From positions 1 to 28,257 of the forward strand of contig NW_027018425.1 of the NCBI RefSeq assembly GCF_032854445.1: 28,257 nucleotides of DNA. Direction: 5' to 3'. This DNA comes from Liolophura sinensis (lineage: Eukaryota > Mollusca > Polyplacophora > Chitonida > Chitonidae). The position numbers and the translations under genes were made by a program. Below the pieces are notes generated by a model. That model was given only the letters and a program-made list of their open reading frames with translations. It was not told the DNA's origin and did not search any database. Shown here one piece after another: positions 7,301 to 21,147 of the stretch (position 1 is its first letter; every line of letters begins with the position of its first letter).

Positions 7301-8505
7301 GCTGTTAAGAGGCTAATCCGACGTATTTTGTGACGAGAAATCGAATGGTGCAAACCGCGTTGCTCTCCGACCAATACTTTTGGCTGTAGCCACAAATCAA
7401 TAATCATTGATGTCAAGATCACGTGCCCAGCAACGGCTCTTACTCCATGGAAACCAAGGAAATTTGCAATTTTTCAACAGCTGGAGATGCCTGGCCCAAT
7501 TACGCATCTTTTGGCACCTTATTGATGTGGGTCAGTGTTCAATTGTACTTTTTACAGCGCACTGTATCAAGTACCTTGTGTTTTTTTTATATACAAATGG
7601 TGTGGTTTTTCTACATGTAGATAAAGACATTGAGTTTGTCTTCGACTTAGAAGTAAGACATTTGCTGGGTGAGTTAAATGGGCTTGGCCCAAAGATTTGA
7701 CGTCGTCTGGGCTACCGAAGGGCACATAACTTATAATGAAAAGTTGAATATAGTAATGACCAGTCGCGATTGTACATAGTTAATGTAGCCGATTTCAATT
7801 CGCAAAAAGACCAGGCAAAAATCCAAAAGTGGAAAAACTGTTCCAATGCTGCTGGTAAGAGGCTAATCCGACGTATTTTTTGACGAGATATCGAATGGTG
7901 CAAACCGCGTTGCTCTCCGACCAATACTTTTGGCTGTAGCCACAAATGAATAATCATTGATGTCAAGATCACGTGCCCAGCAACGGCTCTTACTCCATGG
8001 AAACCAAGGAAATTTGCAATTTTTCAACAGCTGGAGATGCCTGGCCCAATTGCGCATCTTTTGGCACCTTATTGATGTGGGTCAGTGTTCAATTGTACTT
8101 TTTACAGCGCACTGTATCAAGTACCTTGTGTTTTTTTATATACAAATGGTGTGGTTTTTCTACATGTAGATAAAGACATTGAGTTTATCTTCGACTTAGA
8201 AGTAAGACATTTGCTGGGTGAATTAAATGGGCTTGGCCCAAAGATTTGACGTCGTCTGTGCTACCGAAGGGCACATAACTTATAATGAAAAGTTGAATAT
8301 AGTAATGACCAGTCGCGATTGTACATAGTTAATGTAGCCGATTTCAATTCGCAAAAAGACCAGGCAAAAATCCAAAAGTGGAAAAACTGTTCCAATGCTG
8401 CTGGTAAGAGGCTAATCCGACGTATTTTTTGACGAGAAATCGAATGGTGCAAACCGCGTTGCTCTCCGACCAATGCTTTTGGCTGTAGCCACAAATGAAT
8501 AATCA

Positions 8506-9055
8506 TTGATGTCAAGATCACGTGCCCAGCAACGGCTCTTACTCCATGGAAACCAAGGAAATTTGCAATTTTTCAACAGCTGGAGATGCCTGGCCCAATT
8601 GCGCATCTTTTGGCACCTTATTGATGTGGGTCAGTGTTCAATTGTACTTTTTACAGCGCACTGTATCAAGTACCTTGTGTTTTTTTTATATACAAATGGT
8701 GTGGTTTTTCTACATGTAGATAAAGACATTGAGTTTGTCTTCGACTTAGAAGTAAGACATTTGCTGGGTGAGTTAAATGGGCTTGGCCCAAAGATTTGAC
8801 GTCGTCTGGGCTACCGAAGGGCACATAACTTATAATGAAAAGTTGAATATAGTAATGACCAGTCGCGATTGTACATAGTTAATGTAGCCGATTTCAATTC
8901 GCAAAAAGACCAGGCAAAAATCCAAAAGTGGAAAAACTGTTCCAATGCTGCTGGTAAGAGGCTAATCCGACGTATTTTTTGACGAGAAATCGAATGGTGC
9001 AAACCGCGTTGCTCTCCGACCAATGCTTTTGGCTGTAGCCACAAATGAATAATCA
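8506..9055. repeat. Representative satellite monomer with conserved internal hairpins
   Basis: One typical unit, chosen to record internal structure common to nearly all copies. From left to right: CACGTG (8519-8524); a T8 tract followed by TATATAC near 8680; a bulged stem made of TGTCTT (8736-8741) with AAGACA (8754-8759), enclosing ACTT (8744-8747) with AAGT (8750-8753); and a perfect hairpin TGGGC-TTG-GCCCA (8778-8790). Just before the unit boundary sit TGGC-TGTA-GCCA (8480-8491) and AATGA-ATAA-TCATT (8494-8507). No CENP-B box, pol III A/B box pair, 5S rRNA or snRNA similarity was recognised by eye. The boundary is arbitrary because the array is continuous. Confidence 0.8.
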
Positions 9056-10704
9056 TTGATGTCAAGATCACGTGCCCAGCAACGGCTCTTACTCCATGGA
9101 AACCAAGGAAATTTGCAATTTTTCAACAGCTGGAGATGCCTGGCCCAATTGCGCATCTTTTGGCACCTTATTGATGTGGGTCAGTGTTCAATTGTACTTT
9201 TTACAGCGGACTGTATCAAGTACCTTGTGTTTTTTTATATACAAATGGTGTGGTTTTTCTACATGTAGATAAAGACATTGAGTTTATCTTCGACTTAGAA
9301 GTAAGACAACTCCTGGGTGAGTTAAATGGGCTTGGCCCAAAGATTTGACGTCGTCTGGGCTACCGAAGGGCACATAACTTATAATGAAAAGTTGAATATA
9401 GTAATGACCAGTCGCGATTGTACATAGTTAATGTAGCCGATTTCAATTCGCAAAAATTCCAGGCAAAAATGCTAAAGTGGAAAAACTGTTCCAATGCTGC
9501 TGGTAAGAGGCTAATCCGACGTATATTTTGACGAGAAATCGAATGGTGCAAACCGCGTTGCTCTCCGACCAATACTTTTGGCTGTAGCCACAAATGAATA
9601 ATCATTGATGTCAAGATCACGTGCCCAGCAACGGCTCTTACTCCATTGAAACCAAAGAAACTTGCAATTTTTCAACAGCTGGAGATGCCTGGCCCAATTG
9701 CGCATCTTTTGGCACCTTATTGATGTGGGTCAGTGTTCAATTGTACTTTTTACAGCGGACTGTATCAAGTACCTTGTGTTTTTTTTATATACAAATGGTG
9801 TGGTTTTTCTACATGTAGATAAAGACATTGAGTTTGTCTTCGACTTAGAAGTAAGACATTTGCTGGGTGAGTTAAATGGGCTTGGCCCAAAGATTTGACG
9901 TCGTCTGGGCTACCGAAGGGCACATAACTTATAATGAAAAGTTGAATATAGTAATGACCAGTCGCGATTGTACATAGTTAATGTAGCCGATTTCATTTAG
10001 CAAAAAGACCAGGCAAAAATCCGAAAGTAGAAAAACTGTTCCAATGCTGCTGGAAAGAGGCTAATCCGACGTATTTTTTGACGAGAAATCGAATGGTGCA
10101 AACCGCGTTGCTCTCCGACCAATACTTTTGGCTGTAGCCACAAATGAATAATCATTGATGTCAAGATCACGTGCCCAGCAACGGCTCTTACTCCATGGAA
10201 ACCGAGGAAATTTGCAATTTTTCAACAGCTGGAGATGCCTGGCCCAATTGCGCATCTTTTGGCACCTTATTGATGTGGGTCAGTGTTCAATTGTACTTTT
10301 TACAGCGGACTGTATCAAGTACCTTGTGTTTTTTTTATATACAAATGGTGTGGTTTTTCTACATGTAGATAAAGACATTGAGTTTGTCTTCGACTTAGAA
10401 GTAAGACATTTGCTGGGTGAGTTAAATGGGCTTGGCCCAAAGATTTGACGTCGTCTGGGCTACCGAAGGGCACATAACTTATAATGAAAAGTTGAATATA
10501 GTAATGACCAGTCGCGATTGTACATAGTTAATGTAGCCGATTTCAATTAGCAAAAAGACCAGGTAAAATTCCAAAAGTAAAAAAACTGTTCCAATGCTGC
10601 TGGTAAGAGGCTAATCCGACGTATTTTTTGACGAGAAATCGAATGGTGCAAACCGCGTTGCTCTCCGACCAATACTTTTGGCTGTAGCCACAAATGAATA
10701 ATCA

Positions 10705-12850
10705 TTGATGTCAAGATCACGTGCCCAGCAACGGCTCTTACTCCATGGAAACCAAGGAAATTTGCAATTTTTCAACAGCTGGAGATGCCTGGCCCAATTG
10801 CGCATCTTTTGGCACCTTATTGATGTGGGTCAGTGTTCAATTGTACTTTTTACAGCGCACTGTATCAAGTACCTTGTGTTTTTTTTATATACAAATGGTG
10901 TGGTTTTTCTACATGTAGATAAAGACATTGAGTTTGTCTTCGACTTAGAAGTAAGACATTTGCTGGGTGAGTTAAATGGGCTTGGAACAAAGATTTGACG
11001 TCGTCTGGGCTACCGAAGGGCACATAACTTATAATGAAAAGTTGAATATAGTAATGACCAGTCGCGATTGTACATAGTTAATGTAGCCGATTTCAATTCG
11101 CAAAAAGACCAGGCAAAAATCCAAAAGTGGAAAAACTGTTCCAATGCTGCTGGTAAGAGGCTAATCCGACGTATTTTTTGACGAGAAATCGAATGGTGCA
11201 AACCGCGTTGCTCTCCGACCAATACTTTTGGCTGTAGCCACAAATGAATAATCATTGATGTCAAGATCACGTGCCCAGCAACGGCTCTTACTCCATGGAA
11301 ACCAAGGAAATTTGCAATTTTTCAACAGCTGGAGATGCCTGGCCCAATTGCGCATCTTTTGGCACCTTATTGATGTGGGTCAGTGTTCAATTGTACTTTT
11401 TACAGCGGACTGTATCAAGTACCTTGTGTTTTTTTATATACAAATGGTGTGGTTTTTCTACATGCAGATAAAGACATTGAGTTTGTCTTCGACTTAGAAG
11501 TAAGACATTTGCTGGGTGAGTTAAATGGGCTTGGCCCAAAGATTTGACGTCGTCTGGGCTACCGAAGGGCACATAACTTATAATGAAAAGTTGAATATAG
11601 TAATGACCAGTCGCGATTGTACATAGTTAATGTAGCCGATTTCAATTCGCAAAAAGACCAGGCAAAAATCCAAAAGTGGAAAAACTGTTCCAATGCTGCT
11701 GGTAAGAGGCTAATCCGACGTATTTTTTGACGAGAAATCGAATGGTGCAAACCGCGTTGCTCTCCGACCAATGCTTTTGGCTGTAGCCACAAATGAATAA
11801 TCATTGATGTCAAGATCACGTGCCCAGCAACGGCTCTTACTCCATGGAAACCAAGGAAATTTGCAATTTTTCAACAGCTGGAGATGCCTGGCTCAATTGC
11901 ACATCTTTTGGCACCTTATTGATGTGGGTCAGTGTTCAATTGTACTTTTTACAGCGGACTGTATCAAGTACCTTGTGTTTTTTTATATACAAATGGTGTG
12001 GTTTTTCTACATGTAGATAAAGACATTGAGTTTATCTTCGACTTAGAAGTAAGACAACTCCTGGGTGAGTTAAATGGGCTTGGCCCAAAGATTTGACCTC
12101 GTCTGGGCTACCGAAGGGCACATAACTTATAATGAAAAGTTGAATATAGTAATGACCAGTCGCGATTGTACATAGTTAATGTAGCCGATTTCAATTCGCA
12201 AAAAGTCCAGGCAAAAATCCAAAAGTAGAAAAACTGTTCCAATGCTGTTGGTAAGAGGCTAATCCGACGTATTTTTTGACGAGAAATCGAATGGTGCAAA
12301 CCGCGTTGCTCTCCAACCAATACTTTTGGCTGTAGCCACAAATGAATAATCATTGATGTCAAGATCACGTGCCCAGCAACGGCTCTTACTCCATGGAAAC
12401 CAAGGAAATTTGCAATTTTTCAACAGCTGGAGATGCCTGGACCAATTGCGCATCTTTTGGCACCTTATTGATGTGGGTCAGTGTTCAATTGTACTTTTTA
12501 CAGCGCACTGTATCAAGTACCTTGTGTTTTTTTTATATACAAATGGTGTGGTTTTTCTACATGTAGATAAAGACATTGAGTTTGTCTTCGACTTAGAAGT
12601 AAGACATTTGCTGGGTGAATTAAATGGGCTTGGCCCAAAGATTTGACGTCGTCTGGGCTACCGAAGGGCACATAATTTATAATGAAAAGTTGAATATAGT
12701 AATGACCAGTCGCGATTGTACATAGTTAATGTAGCCGATTTCAATTCGCAAAAAGACCAGGCAAAAATCCAAAAGTGGAAAAACTGTTCCAATGCTGCTG
12801 GTAAGAGGCTAATCCGACGTATTTTTTGACGAGAAATCGAATGGTGTAAA
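10705..12850. repeat. Higher-order block A1: four units duplicated at +2747 bp
   Basis: The units anchored at 10705, 11255, 11804 and 12353 carry, in order: CTTGGAACAAAG (instead of CTTGGCCCAAAG); CATGCAGAT (instead of CATGTAGAT); the CTGGCTCAATTGCACAT/GACAACTCC/GACCTCG set; and the AAGTCC/CTGTTGG/CTCCAACC/CTGGACC set. The same series in the same order recurs in the units at 13452, 14002, 14551 and 15100. The ends are approximate, because the sequence before the 10705 anchor and after about 12850 no longer matches. Confidence 0.88.
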
Positions 12851-13451
12851 CCGCGTTGCTCTCCGACCAATACTTTTGGCTGTAGCCACAAATGAATAAT
12901 CATTGATGTCAAGATCACGTGCCCAGCAACGGCTCTTACTCCATGGAAACCAAGGAAATTTGCAATTTTTCAACAGCTGGAGATCCCTGGCCCAATTGCG
13001 CATCTTTTGGCACCTTATTGATGTGGGTCAGTGTTCAATTGTACTTTTTACAGCGCACTGTATCAAGTACCTTGTGTTTTTTTATATACAAATGGTGTGG
13101 TTTTTCTACATGTAGATAAAGACATTGAGTTTGTCTTCGACTTAGAAGTAAGACATTTGCTGGGTGAGTTAAATGGGCTTGGCCCAAAGATTTGACGTCG
13201 TCTGTGCTACCGAAGGGCACATAATTTATAATGAAAAGTTGAATATAGTAATGACCAGTCGCGATTGTACATAGTTAATGTAGCCGATTTCAATTCGCAA
13301 AAAGACCAGGCAAAAATCCAAAAGTAGAAAAACTGTTCCAATGCTGTTGGTAAGAGGCTAATGCGACGTATTTTTTGACGAGAAATCGAATGGTGCAAAC
13401 CGCGTTGCTCTCCGACCAATACTTTTGGCTGTAGCCACAAATGAATAATCA

Positions 13452-15597
13452 TTGATGTCAAGATCACGTGCCCAGCAACGGCTCTTACTCCATGGAAACC
13501 AAGGAAATTTGCAATTTTTCAACAGCTGGAGATGCCTGGCCCAATTGCGCATCTTTTGGCACCTTATTGATGTGGGTCAGTGTTCAATTGTACTTTTTAC
13601 AGCGCACTGTATCAAGTACCTTGTGTTTTTTTTATATACAAATGGTGTGGTTTTTCTACATGTAGATAAAGACATTGAGTTTGTCTTCGACTTAGAAGTA
13701 AGACATTTGCTGGGTGAGTTAAATGGGCTTGGAACAAAGATTTGACGTCGTCTGGGCTACCGAAGGGCACATAACTTATAATGAAAAGTTGAATATAGTA
13801 ATGACCAGTCGCGATTGTACATAGTTAATGTAGCCGATTTCAATTCGCAAAAAGACCAGGCAAAAATCCAAAAGTGGAAAAACTGTTCCAATGCTGCTGG
13901 TAAGAGGCTAATCCGACGTATTTTTTGACGAGAAATCGAATGGTGCAAACCGCGTTGCTCTCCGACCAATACTTTTGGCTGTAGCCACAAATGAATAATC
14001 ATTGATGTCAAGATCACGTGCCCAGCAACGGCTCTTACTCCATGGAAACCAAGGAAATTTGCAATTTTTCAACAGCTGGAGATGCCTGGCCCAATTGCGC
14101 ATCTTTTGGCACCTTATTGATGTGGGTCAGTGTTCAATTGTACTTTTTACAGCGGACTGTATCAAGTACCTTGTGTTTTTTTATATACAAATGGTGTGGT
14201 TTTTCTACATGCAGATAAAGACATTGAGTTTGTCTTCGACTTAGAAGTAAGACATTTGCTGGGTGAGTTAAATGGGCTTGGCCCAAAGATTTGACGTCGT
14301 CTGGGCTACCGAAGGGCACATAACTTATAATGAAAAGTTGAATATAGTAATGACCAGTCGCGATTGTACATAGTTAATGTAGCCGATTTCAATTCGCAAA
14401 AAGACCAGGCAAAAATCCAAAAGTGGAAAAACTGTTCCAATGCTGCTGGTAAGAGGCTAATCCGACGTATTTTTTGACGAGAAATCGAATGGTGCAAACC
14501 GCGTTGCTCTCCGACCAATGCTTTTGGCTGTAGCCACAAATGAATAATCATTGATGTCAAGATCACGTGCCCAGCAACGGCTCTTACTCCATGGAAACCA
14601 AGGAAATTTGCAATTTTTCAACAGCTGGAGATGCCTGGCTCAATTGCACATCTTTTGGCACCTTATTGATGTGGGTCAGTGTTAAATTGTACTTTTTACA
14701 GCGGACTGTATCAAGTACCTTGTGTTTTTTTATATACAAATGGTGTGGTTTTTCTACATGTAGATAAAGACATTGAGTTTATCTTCGACTTAGAAGTAAG
14801 ACAACTCCTGGGTGAGTTAAATGGGCTTGGCCCAAAGATTTGACCTCGTCTGGGCTACCGAAGGGCACATAACTTATAATGAAAAGTTGAATATAGTAAT
14901 GACCAGTCGCGATTGTACATAGTTAATGTAGCCGATTTCAATTCGCAAAAAGTCCAGGCAAAAATCCAAAAGTAGAAAAACTGTTCCAATGCTGTTGGTA
15001 AGAGGCTAATCCGACGTATTTTTTGACGAGAAATCGAATGGTGCAAACCGCGTTGCTCTCCAACCAATACTTTTGGCTGTAGCCACAAATGAATAATCAT
15101 TGATGTCAAGATCACGTGCCCAGCAACGGCTCTTACTCCATGGAAACCAAGGAAATTTGCAATTTTTCAACAGCTGGAGATGCCTGGACCAATTGCGCAT
15201 CTTTTGGCACCTTATTGATGTGGGTCAGTGTTCAATTGTACTTTTTACAGCGCACTGTATCAAGTACCTTGTGTTTTTTTTATATACAAATGGTGTGGTT
15301 TTTCTACATGTAGATAAAGACATTGAGTTTGTCTTCGACTTAGAAGTAAGACATTTGCTGGGTGAATTAAATGGGCTTGGCCCAAAGATTTGACGTCGTC
15401 TGGGCTACCGAAGGGCACATAATTTATAATGAAAAGTTGAATATAGTAATGACCAGTCGCGATTGTACATAGTTAATGTAGCCGATTTCAATTCGCAAAA
15501 AGACCAGGCAAAAATCCAAAAGTGGAAAAACTGTTCCAATGCTGCTGGTAAGAGGCTAATCCGACGTATTTTTTGACGAGAAATCGAATGGTGCAAA
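13452..15597. repeat. Higher-order block A2: copy of the block at 10705
   Basis: This is the second copy of the four-unit series, displaced by exactly 2747 bp (five monomers) at each of its four anchors. The only substitution I found by eye between the copies is GTTAAATTG in the 14551 unit against GTTCAATTG in the 11804 unit. The unit between the blocks (12903) and the one following this copy (15650) do not match each other. The GTTAAATTG change is shared with the 18400 unit, which suggests further exchange between these blocks. Confidence 0.87.
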
Positions 15598-18500
15598 CCG
15601 CGTTGCTCTCCGACCAATACTTTTGGCTGTAGCCACAAATGAATAATCATTGATGTCAAGATCACGTGCCCAGCAACGGCTCTTACTCCATGGAAACCAA
15701 GGAAATTTGCAATTTTTCAACAGCTGGAGATGCCTGGCCCAATTGCGCATCTTTTGGCACCTTATTGATGTGGGTCAGTGTTCAATTGTACTTTTTACAG
15801 CGCACTGTATCAAGTACCTTGTGTTTTTTTTTATATACAAATGGTGTGGTTTTTCTACATGTAGATAAAGACATTGAGTTTGTCTTCGACTTAGAAGTAA
15901 GACATTTGCTGGGTGAGTTAAATGGGCTTGGCCCAAAGATTTGACGTCGTCTGGGCTACCGAAGGGCACATAACTTATAATGAAAAGTTGAATATAGTAA
16001 TGACCAGTCGCGATTGTACATAGTTAATGTAGCCGATTTCAATTAGCAAAAAGACCAGGCAAAAATCCGAAAGTAGAAAAACTGTTCCAATGCTGCTGGA
16101 AAGAGGCTAATCCGACGTATTTTTTGACGAGAAATCGAATGGTGCAAACCGCGTTGCTCTCCGACCAATACTTTTGGCTGTAGCCACAAATGAATAATCA
16201 TTGATGTCAAGATCACGTGCCCAGCAACGGCTCTTACTCCATGGAAACCGAGGAAATTTGCAATTTTTCAACAGCTGGAGATGCCTGGCCCAATTGCGCA
16301 TCTTTTGGCACCTTATTGATGTGGGTCAGTGTTCAATTGTACTTTTTACAGCGGACTGTATCAAGTACCTTGTGTTTTTTTTATATACAAATGGTGTGGT
16401 TTTTCTACATGTAGATAAAGACATTGAGTTTGTCTTCGACTTAGAAGTAAGACATTTGCTGGGTGAGTTAAATGGGCTTGGCCCAAAGATTTGACGTCGT
16501 CTGGGCTACCGAAGGGCACATAACTTATAATGAAAAGTTGAATATAGTAATGACCAGTCGCGATTGTACATAGTTAATGTAGCCGATTTCATTTAGCAAA
16601 AAGACCAGGCAAAAATCCGAAAGTAGAAAAACTGTTCCAATGCTGCTGGAAAGAGGCTAATCCGACGTATTTTTTGACGAGAAATCGAATGGTGCAAACC
16701 GCGTTGCTCTCCGACCAATACTTTTGGCTGTAGCCACAAATGAATAATCATTGATGTCAAGATCACGTGCCCAGCAACGGCTCTTACTCCATGGAAACCG
16801 AGGAAATTTGCAATTTTTCAACAGCTGGAGATGCCTGGCCCAATTGCGCATCTTTTGGCACCTTATTGATGTGGGTCAGTGTTCAATTGTACTTTTTACA
16901 GCGGACTGTATCAAGTACCTTGTGTTTTTTTTATATACAAATGGTGTGGTTTTTCTACATGTAGATAAAGACATTGAGTTTGTCTTCGACTTAGAAGTAA
17001 GACATTTGCTGGGTGAGTTAAATGGGCTTGGCCCAAAGATTTGACGTCGTCTGGGCTACCGAAGGGCACATAACTTATAATGAAAAGTTGAATATAGTAA
17101 TGACCAGTCGCGATTGTACATAGTTAATGTAGCCGATTTCAATTAGCAAAAAGACCAGGTAAAATTCCAAAAGTAAAAAAACTGTTCCAATGCTGCTGGT
17201 AAGAGGCTAATCCGACGTATTTTTTGACGAGAAATCGAATGGTGCAAACCGCGTTGCTCTCCGACCAATACTTTTGGCTGTAGCCACAAATGAATAATCA
17301 TTGATGTCAAGATCACGTGCCCAGCAACGGCTCTTACTCCATGGAAACCAAGGAAATTTGCAATTTTTCAACAGCTGGAGATGCCTGGACCAATTGCGCA
17401 TCTTTTGGCACCTTATTGATGTGGGTCAGTGTTCAATTGTACTTTTTACAGCGCACTGTATCAAGTACCTTGTGTTTTTTTTATATACAAATGGTGTGGT
17501 TTTTCTACATGTAGATAAAGACATTGAGTTTGTCTTCGACTTAGAAGTAAGACATTTGCTGGGTGAGTTAAATGGGCTTGGCCCAAAGATTTGACGTCGT
17601 CTGGGCTACCGAAGGGCACATAACTTATAATGAAAAGTTGAATATAGTAATGACCAGTCGCGATTGTACATAGTTAATGTAGCCGATTTCAATTCGCAAA
17701 AAGACCAGGCAAAAATCCAAAAGTGGAAAAACTGTTCCAATGCTGCTGGTAAGAGGCTAATCCGACGTATTTTTTGACGAGAAATCGAATGGTGCAAACC
17801 GCGTTGCTCTCCGACCAATACTTTTGGCTGTAGCCACAAATGAATAATCATTGATGTCAAGATCACGTGCCCAGCAACGGCTCTTACTCCATGGAAACCA
17901 AGGAAATTTGCAATTTTTCAACAGCTGGAGATGCCTGGCCCAATTGCGCATCTTTTGGCACCTTATTGATGTGGGTCAGTGTTCAATTGTACTTTTTACA
18001 GCGGACTGTATCAAGTACCTTGTGTTTTTTTATATACAAATGGTGTGGTTTTTCTACATGTAGATAAAGACATTGAGTTTGTCTTCGACTTAGAAGTAAG
18101 ACATTTGCTGGGTGAGTTAAATGGGCTTGGCCCAAAGATTTGACGTCGTCTGGGCTACCGAAGGGCACATAATTTATAATGAAAAGTTGAATATAGTAAT
18201 GACCAGTCGCGATTGTACATAGTTAATGTAGCCGATTTCAATTCGCTAAAAGACCAGGCAAAAATCCAAAAGTGGAAAAACTGTTCCAATGCTGCTGGTA
18301 AGAGGCTAATCCGACGTATTTTTTGACGAGAAATCGAATGGTGCAAACCGCGTTGCTCTCCGACCAATGCTTTTGGCTGTAGCCAAAAATGAATAATCAT
18401 TGATGTCAAGATCACGTGCCCAGCAACGGCTCTTACTCCATGGAAACCAAGGAAATTTGCAATTTTTCAACAGCTGGAGATGCCTGGCTCAATTGCACAT

Positions 18501-18948
18501 CTTTTGGCACCTTATTGATGTGGGTCAGTGTTAAATTGTACTTTTTACAGCGGACTGTATCAAGTACCTTGTGTTTTTTTATATACAAATGGTGTGGTTT
18601 TTCTACATGTAGATAAAGACATTGAGTTTATCTTCGACTTAGAAGTAAGACAACTCCTGGGTGAGTTAAATGGGCTTGGCCCAAAGATTTGACGTCGTCT
18701 GGGCTACCGAAGGGCACATAACTTATAATGAAAAGTTGAATATAGTAATGACCAGTCGCGATTGTACATAGTTAATGTAGCCGATTTCAATTCGCAAAAA
18801 GTCCAGGCAAAAATCCAAAAGTGGAAAAACTGTTCCAATGCTGTTTGTAAGAGGCTAATCCGACGTATTTTTTGACGAGAAATCGAATGGTGCAAACCGC
18901 GTTGCTCTCCAACCAATACTTTTGGCTGTAGCCACAAATGAATAATCA

Positions 18949-21147
18949 TTGATGTCAAGATCACGTGCCCAGCAACGGCTCTTACTCCATGGAAACCAAG
19001 GAAATTTGCAATTTTTCAACAGCTGGAGATGTCTGGCCCAATTGCGCATCTTTTGGCACCTTATTGATGTGGGTCAGTGTTCAATTGTACTTTTTACAGC
19101 GGACTGTATCAAGTACCTTGTGTTTTTTTTATATACAAATGGTGTGGTTTTTCTACATGTAGATAAAGACATTGAGTTTGTCTTCGACTTAGAAGTAAGA
19201 CATTTGCTGGGTGAATTAAATGGGCTTGGCCCAAAGATTTGACGTCGTCTGTGCTACCGAAGGGCACATAACTTATAATGAAAAGTTGAATATAGTAATG
19301 ACCAGTCGCGATTGTACATAGTTAATGTAGCCGATTTCAATTCGCAAAAAGACCAGGCAAAAATCCAAAAGTGGAAAAACTGTTCTAATGCTGCTGATAA
19401 GAGGCTAATCCGACGTATTTTTTGACGAGAAATCGAATGGTGCAAACCGTGTTGCTCTCCGACCAATACTTTTGGCTGTAGCCACAAATGAATAATCATT
19501 GATGTCAAGATCACGTGCCCAGCAACGGCTCTTACTCCATGGAAACCAAGGAAATTTGCAATTTTTCAACAGCTGGAGATGCCTGGACCAATTGCGCATC
19601 TTTTGGCACCTTATTGATGTGGGTCAGTGTTCAATTGTACTTTTTACAGCGCACTGTATCAAGTACCTTGTGTTTTTTTTATATACAAATGGTGTGGTTT
19701 TTCTACATGTAGATAAAGACATTGAGTTTGTCTTCGACTTAGAAGTAAGACATTTGCTGGGTGAGTTAAATGGGCTTGGCCCAAAGATTTGACGTCGTCT
19801 GGGCTACCGAAGGGCACATAATTTATAATGAAAAGTTGAATATAGTAATGACCAGTCGCGATTGTACATAGTTAATGTAGCCGATTTCAATTCGCAAAAA
19901 GACCAGGCAAAAATCCAAAAGTGGAAAAACTGTTCCAATGCTGCTGGTAAGAGGCTAATCCGACGTATTTTTTGACGAGAAATCGAATGGTGCAAACCGC
20001 GTTGCTCTCCGACCAATACTTTTGGCTGTAGCCACAAATGAATAATCATTGATGTCAAGATCACGTGCCCAGCAACGGCTCTTACTCCATGGAAACCAAG
20101 GAAATTTGCAATTTTTCAACAGCTGGAGATGCCTGGCCCAATTGCGCATCTTTTGGCACCTTATTGATGTGGGTCAGTGTTCAATTGTACTTTTTACAGC
20201 GCACTGTATCAAGTACCTTGTGTTTTTTTTATATACAAATGGTGTGGTTTTTCTACATGTAGATAAAGACATTGAGTTTGTCTTCGACTTAGAAGTAAGA
20301 CATTTGCTGGGTGAGTTAAATGGGCTTGGCCCAAAGATTTGACGTCGTCTGGGCTACCGAAGGGCACATAACTTATAATGAAAAGTTGAATATAGTAATG
20401 ACCAGTCGCGATTGTACATAGTTAATGTAGCCGATTTCAATTCGCAAAAAGACCAGGCAAAAATCCAAAAGTGGAAAAACTGTTCCAATGCTGCTGGTAA
20501 GAGGCTAATCCGACGTATTTTTTGACGAGAAATCGAATGGTGCAAACCGCGTTGCTCTCCGACCAATACTTTTGGCTGTAGCCACAAATGAATAATCATT
20601 GATGTCAAGATCACGTGCCCAGCAACGGCTCTTACTCCATGGAAACCAAGGAAATTTGCAATTTTTCAACAGCTGGAGATGCCTGGCCCAATTGCGCATC
20701 TTTTGGCACCTTATTGATGTGGGTCAGTGTTCAATTGTACTTTTTACAGCGGACTGTATCAAGTACCTTGTGTTTTTTTATATACAAATGGTGTGGTTTT
20801 TCTACATGTAGATAAAGACATTGAGTTTGTCTTCGACTTAGAAGTAAGACATTTGCTGGGTGAGTTAAATGGGCTTGGCCCAAAGATTTGACGTCGTCTG
20901 GGCTACCGAAGGGCACATAACTTATAATGAAAAGTTGAATATAGTAATGACCAGTCGCGATTGTACATAGTTAATGTAGCCGATTTCAATTCGCAAAAAG
21001 ACCAGGCAAAAATCCAAAAGTGGAAAAACTGTTCCAATGCTGCTGGTAAGAGGCTAATCCGACGTATTTTTTGACGAGAAATCGAATGGTGCAAACCGCG
21101 TTGCTCTCCGACCAATACTTTTGGCTGTAGCCACAAATGAATAATCA
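18949..21147. repeat. Higher-order block B1: 4-unit, 2199-bp repeat
   Basis: Four successive units with distinct signatures: (a) GATGTCTGG, GTGAATTAAA and TCTGTGCTACC (18949); (b) GTTCTAATG, CTGATAAGAGG, ACCGTGTTG, CTGGACC and CATAATTTATA (19499); (c) the plain CAGCGC type (20049); (d) the plain CAGCGG type with a T7 tract (20599). The whole series repeats directly to the right at a 2199-bp offset. The part before the (a) anchor belongs to a different lineage, sharing AAGTCC and CTCCAACC with the 12353 and 15100 units, so the block begins near 18.9 kb. Confidence 0.87.
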
